From contig OX621251.1 of assembly GCA_951640165.1 (NCBI GenBank), positions 32,078,893-32,142,892 of the forward strand: a DNA stretch of 64,000 nt, read 5' to 3'. The position numbers were made by a program, and so were the translations under genes. Positions 1 to 9,769 of the stretch are shown here, in pieces (the first letter of the stretch is position 1; each line of letters opens with the position of its first letter). The notes beneath the pieces are model-generated. The model did not search any database and was not told where the DNA came from. It saw nothing but the letters and a program-made list of their open reading frames with translations. Origin of the DNA: Pseudoips prasinana (lineage: Eukaryota > Arthropoda > Insecta > Lepidoptera > Nolidae).

Positions 1-610
1 AGGCAATAAAATGACCATTCATATTTAGTCCCCATGGCTAAAAACGCCATGGAAAAAGAAAAAACAATACCGAAGCTGACATTGTACGTTAATTGGACAT
101 ATTAAGTAAAATTACTGCATAATGATCGTGTGTTAGCCCCCTCTAATGCCACAGTGTAAAAGTTTAAAAATAGAACCGTTATAACGGGTTATGACCTTTT
201 AACTAGTACTTTAAACTTGAATGGAAATTTAAACGTTCGGTGTAAACAGTACGTTCATACCTTTTAGTACCGACATGGTAAAACTGATGATGACTTAAAC
301 TTTTCTTTTACACAACCTGTAATAATTATAGCGAATTAAGATTATTGTATTTGTAGTTTTATTTTATGTTTTCGTTGTTAAGAATTTTATCGCAAATAAA
401 TTATTATTATTATTTTACACAACCGATTGGAACAAAATTTATTTTGGAACATGCCGAAGGCATTTCCTACTTTGACAACAAAATCGCGACTTTTAAAGTT
501 TGTTTAGTCACAGCAGAGAAATTGCGTAAATTTCTCAACTGAAATGAAATAAATAAACACGTGAATGGTACACCACGTGGTTAATGACCCAGGCACAAAG
601 ACACGTGTCA
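1..610. other. AT-rich spacer, no gene seen
   Basis: All six frames are broken by stops and I see no repeat head, splice context or known motif. The sequence is AT-rich with short TTA and ATT runs near 400-415. Confidence 0.5.
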
Positions 611-1075
611 ACTTTCGAGCGCTTTTGCCATACCTACTATTGGAATCAAGTTCATATCTAAACCTTTTTTGTATGCAACTCAGTTTTAGAATTTAATTAA
701 AGTTTGTTTACTATAATAAAATTCTTGCGCGACATGCAAGATTGGAGAATGCCTGGAGATCTGTCATACAGGTTAAATAATAAATAAAAAAGGTTTTTAT
801 TCACGTAGACTTTAAAAAAGCGCTAGTAAATAGTCAGAATAAGTTTGTAGTAATATAGTTGTATACAATATTATTTCTAGTAACATAGATATTTAGGTAC
901 ACATTGTATGAAAACATTTATAAAATTTATTTTATTATAGCAATGATATTTTTAGGTTTAGAGCCTAGTACAGACTCCAGCTCTCTCTAAAGTTCTAATT
1001 AAGGAAAAATTGTTTATACATCGCAATGTCATTTATATATGAACTTTTACGAGAAAAATAAAGAAAACGAAAAAG
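611..1075 (+). repeat. R1-clade LINE 3' end and 3' UTR, split by a LINE-T tail
   Basis: Positions 611-650 match the end of the R1-clade coding region found at 19540-19585 (shared run TTTTGCCATACCTACTATTG). The following 3' UTR recurs at 31211-31885, with the shared piece CATGCAAGATTGGAGA and, near 1020-1062, ACATCGCAATGTCAT. Between these, 772-950 is a reverse-strand LINE-T tail flanked by GGTTAAA on the left and GGTTTAG on the right. That fits an insertion into the older UTR. Joining the two UTR halves into one element is inference from the second copy. Confidence 0.55.
772..950 (-). repeat. LINE-T tail (non-LTR 3' UTR fragment)
   Basis: This is the reverse complement of a 3' end seen at about 10650-10890, 33810-34020, 43880-44170 and the window end. 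On its sense strand it has GTGTACCTAAATATCT, then a run ending TCTACGTGAATAAAA followed by a T-rich tail. No coding part is present. The AATAAA near the end fits a 5'-truncated LINE, but the parent element cannot be named from here. Confidence 0.6.
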
Positions 1076-1082
1076 ATCTTTA

Positions 1083-1372
1083 AGAGAGGTAGGGCACAGC
1101 GTTCATTCGCTCGAAGAGCAGCCCGACTGGGGAAGTACCTCCACCTTACAGTAGACATTCCTTAATAAAAACATTAATAATTTAATGTTGTGTTTCTGAG
1201 TGTGAGTAAGGTCGCCGGAGCTCATTGGGGTGGGGGGAAGGGTCAGCAACACTTGTTTGCTGACTCTTAAAGGCCGGCAACGCACCCGCGACTCCTCTGG
1301 TGCTGCGAGTGTCCATGGGCGGCGGTGATCACTTACCATAAGGTGACCCACTTGCTCGTTTGTCGACCTCAG
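1083..1372 (-). repeat. Rep-M dispersed repeat
   Basis: This repeat of about 290 bp recurs at 34621, 35496 (partial), 37088 and 44928. Read on the minus strand it begins with an ACAAACGAGCAAGTGGGTCA-like stretch, has a GC-rich middle and ends near a CCCTACCTCTCTTA motif. No conserved protein frame exists among the copies. The 82-codon frame inside it is therefore a by-product. The transposon class is unknown. Confidence 0.6.
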
Positions 1373-1480
1373 ACATAAAAAAAAATATTTATATTTATTT
1401 TATTTTTAAGAGCTTATTTTATACGTATACTAGCAGTTCCCCGCCGTTTTAGTATAAATTATATCCCATCTGTTACTCGA

Positions 1481-1630
1481 ATCATCATCATCATATCAGC
1501 CAAAAGGCGCCCACTGCTGGACAAAGGCCTCCATAAAGATCTCCACAATTGCCGGTCTTGCACTATCCGCATCCAGCGACTTCCTGTGACCCTCACAAGA
1601 TCATCAGTCCATCTTGTAGGGGACCTTACT
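1481..1630 (-). repeat. RTE LINE 3' fragment
   Basis: The left end is a (CAT)n run followed by ATATCAGCC, which is the complement of the RTE tail. It continues into the complement of the C-terminal RTE codons also present at 29540-29650. It is 5'-truncated and not coding. A SINE-A copy begins 30 bp further on. Confidence 0.75.
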
Positions 1631-1659
1631 GCTGTTATTCGGATATATAGCTATATTGA

Positions 1660-1915
1660 CGATCACCGTAGCCTAGTTGGTAGTGCTCCTGTCTTCGAAG
1701 CTGGTGGTCCTGGGTTCGAATCCCGGTAAGTGCAAATATTTGTGTGATGAGCATGAATATTTGTTTCTGAGTCATGGATGTTTTCTATGTATATAAGTAT
1801 TTATCTATCTATATAAGTATGTATATCGTCGCCTGGTACCCATAGTACAAGCTTTGCTTAGTTTGGGGCTAGGATGATCAGTGTGACATTGTCCCTAAAT
1901 ATCATTATTATTATA
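1660..1915 (+). repeat. SINE-A, full-length tRNA-derived SINE
   Basis: The head has a pol III A-box-like TAGCCTAGTTGGTAGTG and a B-box-like GGTTCGAATCC. The body shares GAGTCATGGATGTTTTCT with all other copies and ends in a TTATTATTAT tail. It is a non-autonomous retroelement transcribed from its internal promoter. It is not a functional tRNA gene, because no acceptor stem can be closed. Confidence 0.85.
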
Positions 1916-1946
1916 TTCATATACCATTCTATACATTCTCTAGAAG

Positions 1947-2090
1947 TGCCTTAAACCGGTGAGCATGTATGAAGAGTATAATGACAATAAACGAGGCAAA
2001 AGAGATGTGCAAAGATAGTGACAAATGGAAATCCGTTGTCGCTGCCTACCCCTCTGGGCAACAAGCGTGAGTCTATGAATGTATAAGCTA
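1947..2090 (+). pseudogene. LINE-G reverse transcriptase C-terminal remnant
   Basis: It matches the last codons of the longer frame at 53700-53838, encoding residues such as EAKEMCKDSDKWKS and ending in AYPSGQQA then stop. Only the extreme C-terminus and the start of the 3' UTR remain (GTCTATGAATGTAT). This is a 5'-truncated non-LTR copy with no catalytic residue. The clade is not assigned. Confidence 0.6.
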
Positions 2091-2114
2091 TATTCTAGTC
2101 TATGTAAAGATATA

Positions 2115-2151
2115 ATACTCACCAACTTTCGCATTTATAATATTAGTAGGA
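2115..2151 (-). repeat. Hel-2 Helitron end fragment
   Basis: The stretch ACTTTCGCATTTATAATATT followed by AGTAGGA is the complement of the Hel-2 5' terminus (TCCTACTAATATTATAAATG). Only the terminal 37 bp or so remain. Confidence 0.5.
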
Positions 2152-2180
2152 TTATACCTTAATTTAATTTTTTTTTTATA

Positions 2181-3021
2181 TATCTGGGGACAATGTCACA
2201 CAGATCATCCTAGCCCCAAACTAAGCAAAGCTTGTACTATGAGTACCAGGCGACGATATACATACTTATATAGATAGATAAATACTTATATACATAGAAA
2301 ACATCCATGACTCAGAAACAAATATTCCTGCTCATCACACAAATATTTGCACTTAGTATTAAGAAGCATAATAATTTACTGTTCATATTAGATTTTTCAA
2401 GTAATTCAATTTCCGCGTCCCTTTTTTCTTGACATCTGTCTGACAGTCAATCCAAGAGCATATAATTGACCGACTCAGCTAAAAAATATGGATTAAATAA
2501 ATGTAATGTCATTTTTTATTGGTGCACGTATGTATTGTTATGGACGAATTATGAGCAGAATGTCGACATTATAACAATTATTTTATATACTGTCTGTGTT
2601 ATGCATCTCCAAATTGGTGTTAATTTATTAATATTTATTTATTAAGTTCGTTCTTGCATACATTTATTGTTTAAATTAGCTATAAGTTATATTTTGGTGT
2701 CCAGGTACTGTAAAATTCTAACTGCGACCTGTACACTAATTGTTCGTGAGTTATTTTACGTGGTTCCATCATAAAACCAGCGCTGCAACTGTTAATGTTG
2801 CAGCTAGTGCTGAGATGGGACCAATTCGGACTCACACAGATAAGAATTAAGGACTTCTGTTTGTATACATTTATATATATTGTTATTATTATCTGTGTCA
2901 GTTTACTGAATAAATGGATTTTCTTTCTTTCTTTCTTTCTTTCTTTCATTTACCGGGATTCGAACCCAGGACCACCAGCTTCGTAGGCAGGATCACTACC
3001 AACTAGACTTACGGTGACCGT
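2181..3021 (-). repeat. SINE-A, interrupted by a LINE 3' end
   Basis: The SINE body runs from 2181 to about 2356 and its tRNA-like head lies at 2950-3021, both on the minus strand. Joined, they would make one copy. The gap is filled by the (TTTC)n-tailed element. The junctions read CACTTA on the left and CATTTA on the right, consistent with a slightly diverged 6-bp target-site duplication. Confidence 0.7.
2357..2948 (+). repeat. LINE-like 3' end with (TTTC)n tail, inserted in SINE-A
   Basis: The last 250 bp or so recur at 32562-32776, sharing GTTCCATCATAAAACCAGCG, GATGGGACCAATTCGGACT and TTACTGAATAAATG before a (TTTC)n tract. The A/T-rich 5' part has no long frame. The structure (unique 5' end, AATAAA, simple-repeat tail) fits a 5'-truncated non-LTR element without coding sequence. 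The parent is unknown. Confidence 0.55.
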
Positions 3022-3140
3022 AAAACTTGAATAGTAGGTATGGTAAAAGCGCTTAAACACATGGAAGTTGTTCCGTTCCTTGTTGCTACATGATCTGTAT
3101 AATAAACTACTCCTGAACTTGATTGTAAGCTATTTAACAT
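3022..3140 (-). pseudogene. R1-clade LINE C-terminal fragment
   Basis: On the minus strand it encodes LNSLQSSSGVVYYTDHVATR, close to LNSLQPISGVVYYTDLVATR of the R1-clade copy at 19490-19560. It then loses frame before the matching YY(W)NQ end. No zinc knuckle or reverse transcriptase residue remains. It abuts the SINE-A head at 3021. Confidence 0.65.
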
Positions 3141-3301
3141 ATAAACATGTTTGAACTGGTCAATAATAATGTCCGCCTGGTCGATTTTAGCCACAGTGCT
3201 CAGTCTCAGTGGAGAAAAGTCAACTGCGCGGGACATATTATAGTGCACATAATATATTTCCGCAAACACAGTGGCACATTCTATTCCATCATCTCATGAT
3301 C

Positions 3302-3495
3302 CGATATATACCACCCGTCTCCACACAGTAAGTAACTCTTTTATGGGGCAATGTATAGGATTCTATAACAAACTTCCCAATGATATCCGAGAAATGTCTA
3401 TGAATAAGTTTAAAAGAATTATTAAAGCCAAATTGTGTAGCAGGGCTTACTACAAAACTTCTAATTATTTAAGTGACAAAACAGCTTGGGATTGA
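3302..3495 (+). pseudogene. CR1-group LINE ORF2 C-terminus
   Basis: The frame encodes SFMGQCIGFYNKLPNDIREM, then KFKRIIKAKLCSRAYY and a final DKTAWD before a stop at 3493-3495. The same end domain closes the LINE at 63300-63480 (FLGNCIRFYNKLPTQITDL, RGYYTTKEYIDDKDVW). Only the last 65 residues or so remain, so it is a 5'-truncated copy without endonuclease or polymerase. Confidence 0.75.
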
Positions 3496-3561
3496 GTCGC
3501 TCTTAATTAACACATTTAAATACAATGTAACTTTATGTAAGAAATAAATATTTAAAAAAAG

Positions 3562-3747
3562 GATTCCTACTGAGTTTTCTGGCAGTGTTCTCAGTAGCTG
3601 CCACGTCATGCACTGCACGGTAAGGTAAAAAAAATGACGATTCCACACAAATGTAATATTTTAACGGAATAAATTACTTTTTGATATTACATTTGTGTGG
3701 AATCGTCAAATTTTTTTACCCTACCGTGCAGTGCATGACGTGGCAGC
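3562..3747. repeat. Foldback formed by inverted LINE 3' UTR
   Basis: The arm from about 3597 (GCTGCCACGTCATGCACTGC) is repeated in reverse complement up to 3747. The arms are about 63 bp with few mismatches and an AT-rich loop near 3660-3685. The same sequence exists once, without inversion, at 8900-8965 beside the reverse-strand copy of the same LINE, so the inversion is specific to this copy. Confidence 0.75.
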
Positions 3748-3930
3748 TCAGTAGCTCTCCGAGGCACGGGGTGTGATTGCGAACTCCCAGAAAATTTCTC
3801 AATATTAATTGATAAGTTGTCGTAATCGAAAATACCCAAAATCCCTTTTTAGGCCGACCCGAGATTTGAACCCAAGATCTCATTATCTGCAGTCGAACCC
3901 GTTACCGCTACGCTAACGAGTACACTATTT

Positions 3931-4271
3931 AAAACTGTGGTGGCAGATTTATAATCATAAAATATATCTTTAGGTTATGGTGAAATATAATAATAATGAT
4001 CTCGTGAGTGATTTTAGCCATGTCAGTCTGTTTCCATCCAGATCAAATGGGGTTTATGCGGTAATCTGAACTGCTACTGCATTTTTTTATCAACAGAAAT
4101 ACCCCATTAACACTTTTTAGCTCAAAACGGCATTTGAATGCATAACCGTATAACCGTGTCATCTGGGGTTGATATCAACGAGGCAGTTAAAGTATACCGC
4201 TGTGGTAGGCTGAGCCTGGAGTAACGCCACAAGGGTTCCTTGTTAATCGCCTTCAGAAGAACTAAATACCC
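3931..4271. other. Spacer, no feature seen
   Basis: There is no long frame, tRNA-like box or shared repeat motif. An AATAATAATGAT run lies near 3990. Confidence 0.4.
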
Positions 4272-4540
4272 CACCTATATTTACCTAGGACAGACCATCC
4301 AACTAGGTAGGTCCAACTTCGAAAAGGAGGTCAATCGTAGAATCCACCTCGGCGACCACGAACCGGAAGACGCACCGTGGGCAGGCCTCCTACACGGTGG
4401 ACCGACGAGCTTGTGCGGGTCGCGGGAAGCCGCTGGATGCGGGCAGCGCAGGACCGGCTATTGTGGAGATCCTTGGGGGAGGCCTTTGTCCAGCAGTGGA
4501 CGTCTTTCGGCTGATATGATAATGATGATGATGATGAAAT
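4272..4540 (+). pseudogene. RTE-clade LINE, internally deleted 3' part
   Basis: The frame starts with IYLGQTIQLGRSNFEKEVNR, typical of the thumb side of RTE reverse transcriptases and also encoded on the minus strand near 11640-11690. It jumps to the last part of the protein (WRSLGEAFVQQW after frame changes) and ends with GGCTGATATGAT then (GAT)n. The polymerase core is absent. The deletion sits near 4345-4350, where codons for the HIARR-type segment are missing. Confidence 0.75.
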
Positions 4541-5567
4541 ACCCGACCCGTGACCAGAGTGCTGGCCGTTTTCTTTGGCCAAAGAATAAGTTTGGCAATT
4601 CAACGTGCTAATGCGGCCAGTCTTCTGGGTACGTTGTCACATGGTTTCGATTCGGAGGAATACTACGACCCCCATTAGTAGTAAGTTATAATTTATCTAA
4701 GTATATAATTAACTTTTTCATTTTAATGTAGTTAGTTAAGTATATCCATAAGTTTATTTAGATTCTTAAGTTATTTTCTTGTAAATTTTAATATATCACA
4801 GCGTTATTTAAAAATAAAATAAAAAAATACTCGTTATTCTCATCACTAAAAAATTTAGGACAGAATAACATACTCGTACTACATAAGGTATTTATTAGGC
4901 CAACTTTGACAGATACTGGTGCCTAATTCAGCTAATTAAAAAAAGAAATACCTGTCGTATTGATAACTATATCAGCCCGATTGTATGTTATTGTTTTTGA
5001 GACGACACTTCTTTAACACACATGAAACGAAAAAGCGACAGTAAAAGGAGACAAATATATATATTCATAAATAGGATTTAACTTGCGGGAGAATGAGATA
5101 GATTACAATGCTATCCCTAATTAGTTTTTGAGACTGCGTGCAACGACGCGATTATGGAATGGAAATAAAACATTGAGTATTGAACAAAAAAGTAGTGAAC
5201 GAATTTACTAATAAACTTATTAAATCAAACTATTTATGTTTCCATAAATTAAGTGTTGATTATTTACAAAAACCTTTCATTATCAGATAGAAAATAAACA
5301 GGGCTCGTGGAAGTATTTTTCAGTCAATTTACTAGTTAACATTGGCCTGTGGTAAACTTTGCATGAACATAGACGACGAAATGTTTAGACAGCTCGGAGC
5401 AGTATACGTAGGACAAGGCTCCTTATTAAAAGTCGTAAAGAAATAACATATTTTTAGGAGCGCCCTGGAGGCGAACTGGGACTTAACTAGTAATGTTACT
5501 TGCTTATATTTTGTATCTGTGCCTGTATTTTTTTACATGGTTTACTGTTACCCTCGGTCTCTCACTG
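4541..5567. other. AT-rich spacer, no gene seen
   Basis: I find no coding potential beyond chance frames and no family shared with the rest of the window. Confidence 0.4.
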
Positions 5568-5660
5568 ACACATTTAATAAGTGATCGGCGTGGTTAAGCA
5601 CCTAAGCACGCAGTCAGTCCATAGATGGGTAACCGCCAGAGATTTTTAATTTATGAAAGT
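5568..5660 (+). repeat. SINE-F head, 5S rRNA-like
   Basis: It contains GTGATCGGCGTGGTTAAGCA and, further on, ATAGATGGGTAACCGCC. The order and spacing resemble the internal promoter region of 5S rRNA (around GATCACCGAAGTTAAGC and GGATGGGTGACCGCC). Related copies lie at 9770, 24420, 26633, 42534 and 47674. The 5S origin is inference from this resemblance. Confidence 0.5.
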
Positions 5661-5689
5661 CTTCGTGTTCAAGCGTGGCAATAATGAAA

Positions 5690-5960
5690 AAAAAAAACCA
5701 AATCCAGAGTCAGATCTGGAATTTTTGGAACATTCCTTTTAAGGAAAATTGCTCAGTATTCATTAGCCTGCAGTTTGCGAGTTGGGGATATTACACCCCT
5801 GTGCCTCGGAGAACACTAAAGGCTTTGGTCCTGCACCTGACCTCTTTCCGATCGTTTCACTAGACGTCATATCAGATTATGAGATGGAATAAAAAGTGCA
5901 CTTTTTATTGCGCACACACTTGAAATTGGCCGCCGGCCGTGACGGGAATTCGACCAGGAG
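5690..5960 (+). repeat. SINE-D body, head missing
   Basis: It shares CTGACCTCTTTCCG, ATCAGATTATGAG-like and TTGCGCACACACTTG-like segments with 13190-13500 and 27400-27700 in the same order. The tRNA-like head is not recognisable, so the copy is old or truncated. Confidence 0.45.
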
Positions 5961-6003
5961 GACATATTTACATAGTAATTATTATTTATTTTTTTAAAAT
6001 GAA

Positions 6004-6269
6004 CTAGCTGTGCGCGTTAAATTTTATAAATTATCACAGCTCCTCTTAGTAATAGCTTAGTAATATTCATGCAAAATTTGAAGTAATTCCATGCAGTATT
6101 TTTCGACTTTAGCCCGGAAATACATACAGACAAACAGACATACAGACAAAACTTCTAAAAACTGTTTTTTTGGCTTCGATGTCGATTGTAGATCACGCCC
6201 CAAGTATCCCTTTAAAACAATATTCAATGTTCAGTTTTGACTTTCCTACGATTTTATTATATGTATAGA
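6004..6269 (-). mobile_element. Hel-1 non-autonomous Helitron
   Basis: On the element's own strand it begins TCTATACATATAATAAAATC and ends in CTAG. It lies between a left A (6003) and a right T (6270), as expected for Helitron insertion between A and T without duplication. This copy has lost part of the subterminal hairpin. No coding sequence is present. Confidence 0.75.
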
Positions 6270-6490
6270 TCAAGTGTCTTAGGCAGTGAAAACCGTTAAA
6301 TACACGTGGATAAATAATGACCAAAAACTTAATTCACATTAACCGCGTGAAGACTTACTATAGATTATTTTTTACATTCAGCCGAGCTTAAATAATAATA
6401 ATTATTATTATTATTTATTTCAGAATAAATTCCATAGGTGTTAGTTACAATGACAACCTATAAACTAGTGTTAGTTAATATTTTCTTGCT

Positions 6491-6778
6491 GTGTGCGCAT
6501 CGTGGCAGAGCCCGCCGACCCTGGGAAATGTCTACTTGACTGCGTGCAGTCGTATCTACCTTGCCAAGATCGGAGCGTCCCACCTATCGACCAACGTGTT
6601 AAGAATGATTTTGGGGCTCGCGTGCATACGACGTAGCAGAAATGCGGACCTCTTGCGCATGATGGGCGAAAAATTATCAACGGCCGCATCGGCAAGCATT
6701 CCGGATGCGCTAAATAAGGCACTAATGTGCAATGAAAGCTTTTGGTCTCTTTGTAAACGATCTGTCTATAGTTTCTGA
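6491..6778 (+). CDS. Unrecognised ORF, 95 codons
   Basis: This frame lies in a patch richer in GC than its surroundings. The ATG is chosen only because it is the first in the frame. The product has no motif I know; it has an alanine- and leucine-rich middle and a basic stretch (CIRRSRNADLLRMM). The opposite strand is also open, for 119 codons, which weakens the case for coding. It could be a remnant of an unknown element or a chance frame. Confidence 0.15.
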   Translation: MCASWQSPPTLGNVYLTACSRIYLAKIGASHLSTNVLRMILGLACIRRSRNADLLRMMGEKLSTAASASIPDALNKALMCNESFWSLCKRSVYSF

Positions 6779-7004
6779 AGTCTATGCGTGCAATGCTAAA
6801 TTTATTATTTATAGTGGAGGGTGGTGTCACGGCAACTATTTTTACATTTTATTGCTTATTTGCTGCGAGTAAATACAATTATTTTGCTGACTGTACTTAA
6901 TTGGTTCAGGTAAACACGGCTATGTGGGTTATTCACGCTATCAAAAATGTTGTGTTACTGTACCGGATGTGATGGACAACATGACGGAAACTAATATACT
7001 GACA

Positions 7005-7199
7005 TAATAATATCTAGGGACAATGTCACACATCATCCTAGCCCCAAACTAAACTAAATACTTAAATACATAGAAAACATCCATGACTCAGAAACAAATA
7101 TTCGTGCTCATCACACAAATATTTTCACTTACCGGGATTCGAACCCAGGACCACCAGCTTTGTAGGCAGGAGCACTACCAACTAGGCTACGGTGACCGT
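7005..7199 (-). repeat. SINE-A, internally deleted
   Basis: The head (complement of the B-box, GGGATTCGAACCC) and the conserved body are present. About 50 bp around the CTATATAAGTATGTATATCG section are missing. The tail side starts at the complement of GTCCCTAGATATTATT. Confidence 0.8.
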
Positions 7200-7268
7200 C
7201 AAACACATGACATGATTCATGATTCTGTAACTTATAATGTTTGAGACTGGTTTCCTTTTGATAATTAT

Positions 7269-7395
7269 TGTGCGGGAAGCCGCTGGATGCGGGCAGCACA
7301 AGACCGACCATTGTGGAGATCCTTGGGGGACGCTTTTGTCCAGCACTGGACGTCTTTCGGCTGATATGATTATGATGATGATGGTGATGATGATA
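7269..7395 (+). repeat. RTE LINE 3' end with (GAT)n tail
   Basis: It starts within the C-terminal codons (GCGGGAAGCCGCTGGATGCG), runs through TTTGTCCAGCA and ends GGCTGATATGAT followed by a GAT/GGT repeat. It is severely 5'-truncated. Confidence 0.8.
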
Positions 7396-7633
7396 TACTC
7401 CAGAAAATTGTTAAGAGATCTTCATGATAAACGGATCTTGCTGACTAAGAGGCTACTATCTCGAATGTAATAAATCTGACGTAATGTCTTCTAGCAATAA
7501 GAGTAATAGTGTCTTAGGTCGAATGTCAGATACGGTGGTCAATTTCAATGGAAGGTGGCTACTGCATGTGGATTGTGTGTATAAATATAGCTGCTCTCTT
7601 TGTTCTCTCATCTATGCAAGACCATTTTGGTTA

Positions 7634-7822
7634 ATGCTGATCAAGTCAGAGATGTTCTTAGAAAAGGCATTTTCAGAAGTACCCAAAACAGGCGAGCATT
7701 TATGAAGATTATAATGAGAGTGAACGATGCAATAGACGTGTGCAAGGATCATGACAAATGGCATTCTTGTTTCTGTCTAGCCCTCTGGGAAGCACGCGTT
7801 AGTCTATGTATGCAGTTTATAT
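7634..7822 (+). pseudogene. LINE-G C-terminal remnant
   Basis: It aligns with 53690-53850 at the DNA level: CAGAAGTACCC, GCGAGCATTTATGAAG, GCAAGGATCATGACAAATGG and the terminal GTCTATGTATG. The reading frame is broken and no catalytic region remains. Confidence 0.6.
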
Positions 7823-8880
7823 AGTTCCTATCTTCGAGCATTTCGAAGGGTTCCTATATTAATTATAAAAGTTTAGGCCTGCTCCCGTAGTTAGCACTGA
7901 CCTGCACTTTTAAGTATTTTGGTTGATTTGATAATGATACGAAAGTTAAGGTTTTAAATGATATATAAAAACTATGATTATTTTGTTGGTTAATACTAAG
8001 ATTTATAAAATGATATATTAAAAGCTAAAATTTGATTTGATGATTTGATCTTTACGCGGCAATCGGAGCGGTTTCCGATTGCTTTGATAGTGTATCGATC
8101 GCGAGTTACTTGCGAACTGACTTTATTTGCTAACAGTAGTGAATTTATATAATGAATAAAAAAATAAAAGTGCTGAGCTCTTCGGTCAATATCCGAACAT
8201 TAATTGTGTATAAACTACATAAAACTTTAATGCTTCTGTAAATTAATAAATAATCACAAAAACAAGACAAATAGTTAAACAAACTTATCATGTCCACCTT
8301 CAATATCTAAATTCTCACCGAAATTTCTATTTGCAATTTAACTATTCTAATTTGGAACGAAATCTACACAAAAGGAGTTTATTTATCTCTACCTGTAAAC
8401 GAACACCACGACTTTAATTTCATAGCGTCACAATATAGAGCTGCATTGCACGTAGAGCGCTAACGACTCTACCAGACTCTACATGCGAATGCGATTCAAG
8501 CTTTAATTTGAACGTATATAAAACGAGCAGAATTTACAGTGCCATGTCGCCGCAAATGTACAAACGATGGAAAAAAATAAAAACTTTACCGCGCACGGCT
8601 CTGGCAGTGTTGCCAGTGTTTATGTTAGAAATGTGGGTAGTTCCAAATTCAAATAAACACGTGCTGTTTCTTTACTCACGAATTATTATTGCCTGCCTGG
8701 CTGGTCTGACAATTTGGTCCTGAATAAAAAGATAGAATTACATTTTATGTTACTTGTACGAGTCTTAATATTTATAAATACCTATTATAGAAAAAATGCA
8801 TCATAACACTAAACATATAATCATGCTCATCACACAAAGATTTGTCCCGGGTGGAAATCGTCAAAGTCAAAAATTCTTTA
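7823..8880. other. AT-rich spacer with one small ORF
   Basis: No repeat family is recognised here. The only frame worth recording is the 60-codon one at 8544-8723, listed separately. Confidence 0.35.
8544..8723 (+). CDS. Small hypothetical hydrophobic ORF
   Basis: From the ATG at 8544 the frame gives 59 residues. The N-terminus is basic (MSPQMYKRWKKIK) and is followed by two hydrophobic stretches, roughly residues 18-33 and 41-58, that could span a membrane. A TATATAAA lies at 8515-8522 and an AATAAA overlaps the stop. The TATA box is too close to the ATG for a normal leader. I know no matching family. It may be a chance frame. Confidence 0.15.
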   Translation: MSPQMYKRWKKIKTLPRTALAVLPVFMLEMWVVPNSNKHVLFLYSRIIIACLAGLTIWS

Positions 8881-8899
8881 TTTCGTAAAAAAATTATAT

Positions 8900-9355
8900 T
8901 TATGTGGAATCGTCATATTTTTTTACCCTGCCGGGCAGTGCATGACGTGGCAGCTACTGAGAAACACTGCCAGAAAACTCAGTAGGAATTATAACAATCA
9001 TGTGTGTTGCCTCAGAACCACTCAATCCCAAGCACTTTTATCACTTAAATAATGAGAAATTTTGTAATAGGCCCTGCTACACAATTTGGCTTTAATAATT
9101 CTTTTAAACTTCTCGTAGACAATTCTCTAATATCATTGGGAAGTTTGTTATAGAATCTTATACAGTGCCCCATAAAAGAGTTACTTATTTTGTGGAGATG
9201 GGTAGTATGCAATATGAGATTATTCTTATATCTAGTATTTACATTATAAGAACACTACAACCTAGTTTAGTTAAAATTTTGGTGCCCTTGTGTCTCATCT
9301 TCAATCTCCGCCAGGCATAAATGGTTGTTTTTAGCCTGGGTGTACTGTGTGTCCC
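8900..9355 (-). pseudogene. CR1-group LINE ORF2 C-terminus and 3' UTR
   Basis: Read on the minus strand it repeats the C-terminal domain seen at 3302-3495: SFMG.C.RFYNKLPNDI, then the KAKLCSRAYY-like region, then a TTGAGTGG stop context. The same 3' UTR follows (CACTGCC, GTCATGCACTGC complement) down to about 8900. Stops and frameshifts break it upstream of about 9300. It is a 5'-truncated or decayed copy. Confidence 0.65.
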
Positions 9356-9605
9356 TTAATGTCATGATTGCAAGGTCCCCACGATATTGGGATTTATTTC
9401 CTAGTAGATGTAGTGTCTGTGAGTGAAAGAGAAGGAAGCATTATGTCATCTCTTGCGCACGCGCGGTCGCGATAGGCAGTCAATAGCTGTGAGCGGCGGT
9501 GGATAGTGGGCACGTGCGTCTAAGAGCCGACAATCTAGATAGAAATACTACATTTACTAGGAAATAAATCCCAATATCGTGGGGACCTTGCAATCATGAC
9601 ATTAA
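9356..9605. mobile_element. TTAA-flanked MITE with long terminal inverted repeats
   Basis: The left arm (TGTCATGATTGCAAGGTCCC onward, to about 9415) is repeated in reverse complement up to 9601. The arms match over more than 50 bp with very few differences. TTAA stands at both ends (9356-9359 and 9602-9605). TTAA duplication is the hallmark of piggyBac-type transposition, but the TIR does not start with the usual CCC, so the superfamily is inference. The core of about 130 bp has no frame. Confidence 0.75.
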
Positions 9606-9769
9606 GGTACTCTGATACATTGTCTAACTAAATGGGTTTCCCGTTTCCTATGGGTTTCGAGGTCAAGCACTGCAAGTTCTTGTATAATTCTAGTAACAAC
9701 CTACAAAGATAAGGAACATCACGATTCTACTCTACTCTAACTGTAGGAGATCACAACTCATCATAGCTA

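Larger units (their letters stand above)
3226..3930 (-). repeat. SINE-D, split by a CR1-like LINE end
   Basis: Positions 3226-3301 match 23519-23595, and 3755-3930 match the other half of that SINE-D copy, including the complement of a B-box (TTTGAACCC). The middle, about 3302-3754, is a CR1-group LINE 3' end. The same order without the middle block at 23462-23800 supports insertion into the SINE. Confidence 0.6.

Noticed and set aside
1660..1735. Possible tRNA gene (A and B boxes present)
   Set aside because: The sequence continues into the SINE-A body, recurs at least six times with the same body and does not close into a cloverleaf with an acceptor stem.
4240..4611. 123-codon ORF as a gene
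   Set aside because: It is a chimeric frame through a deleted RTE copy and its (GAT)n tail; only the first part is RTE protein.
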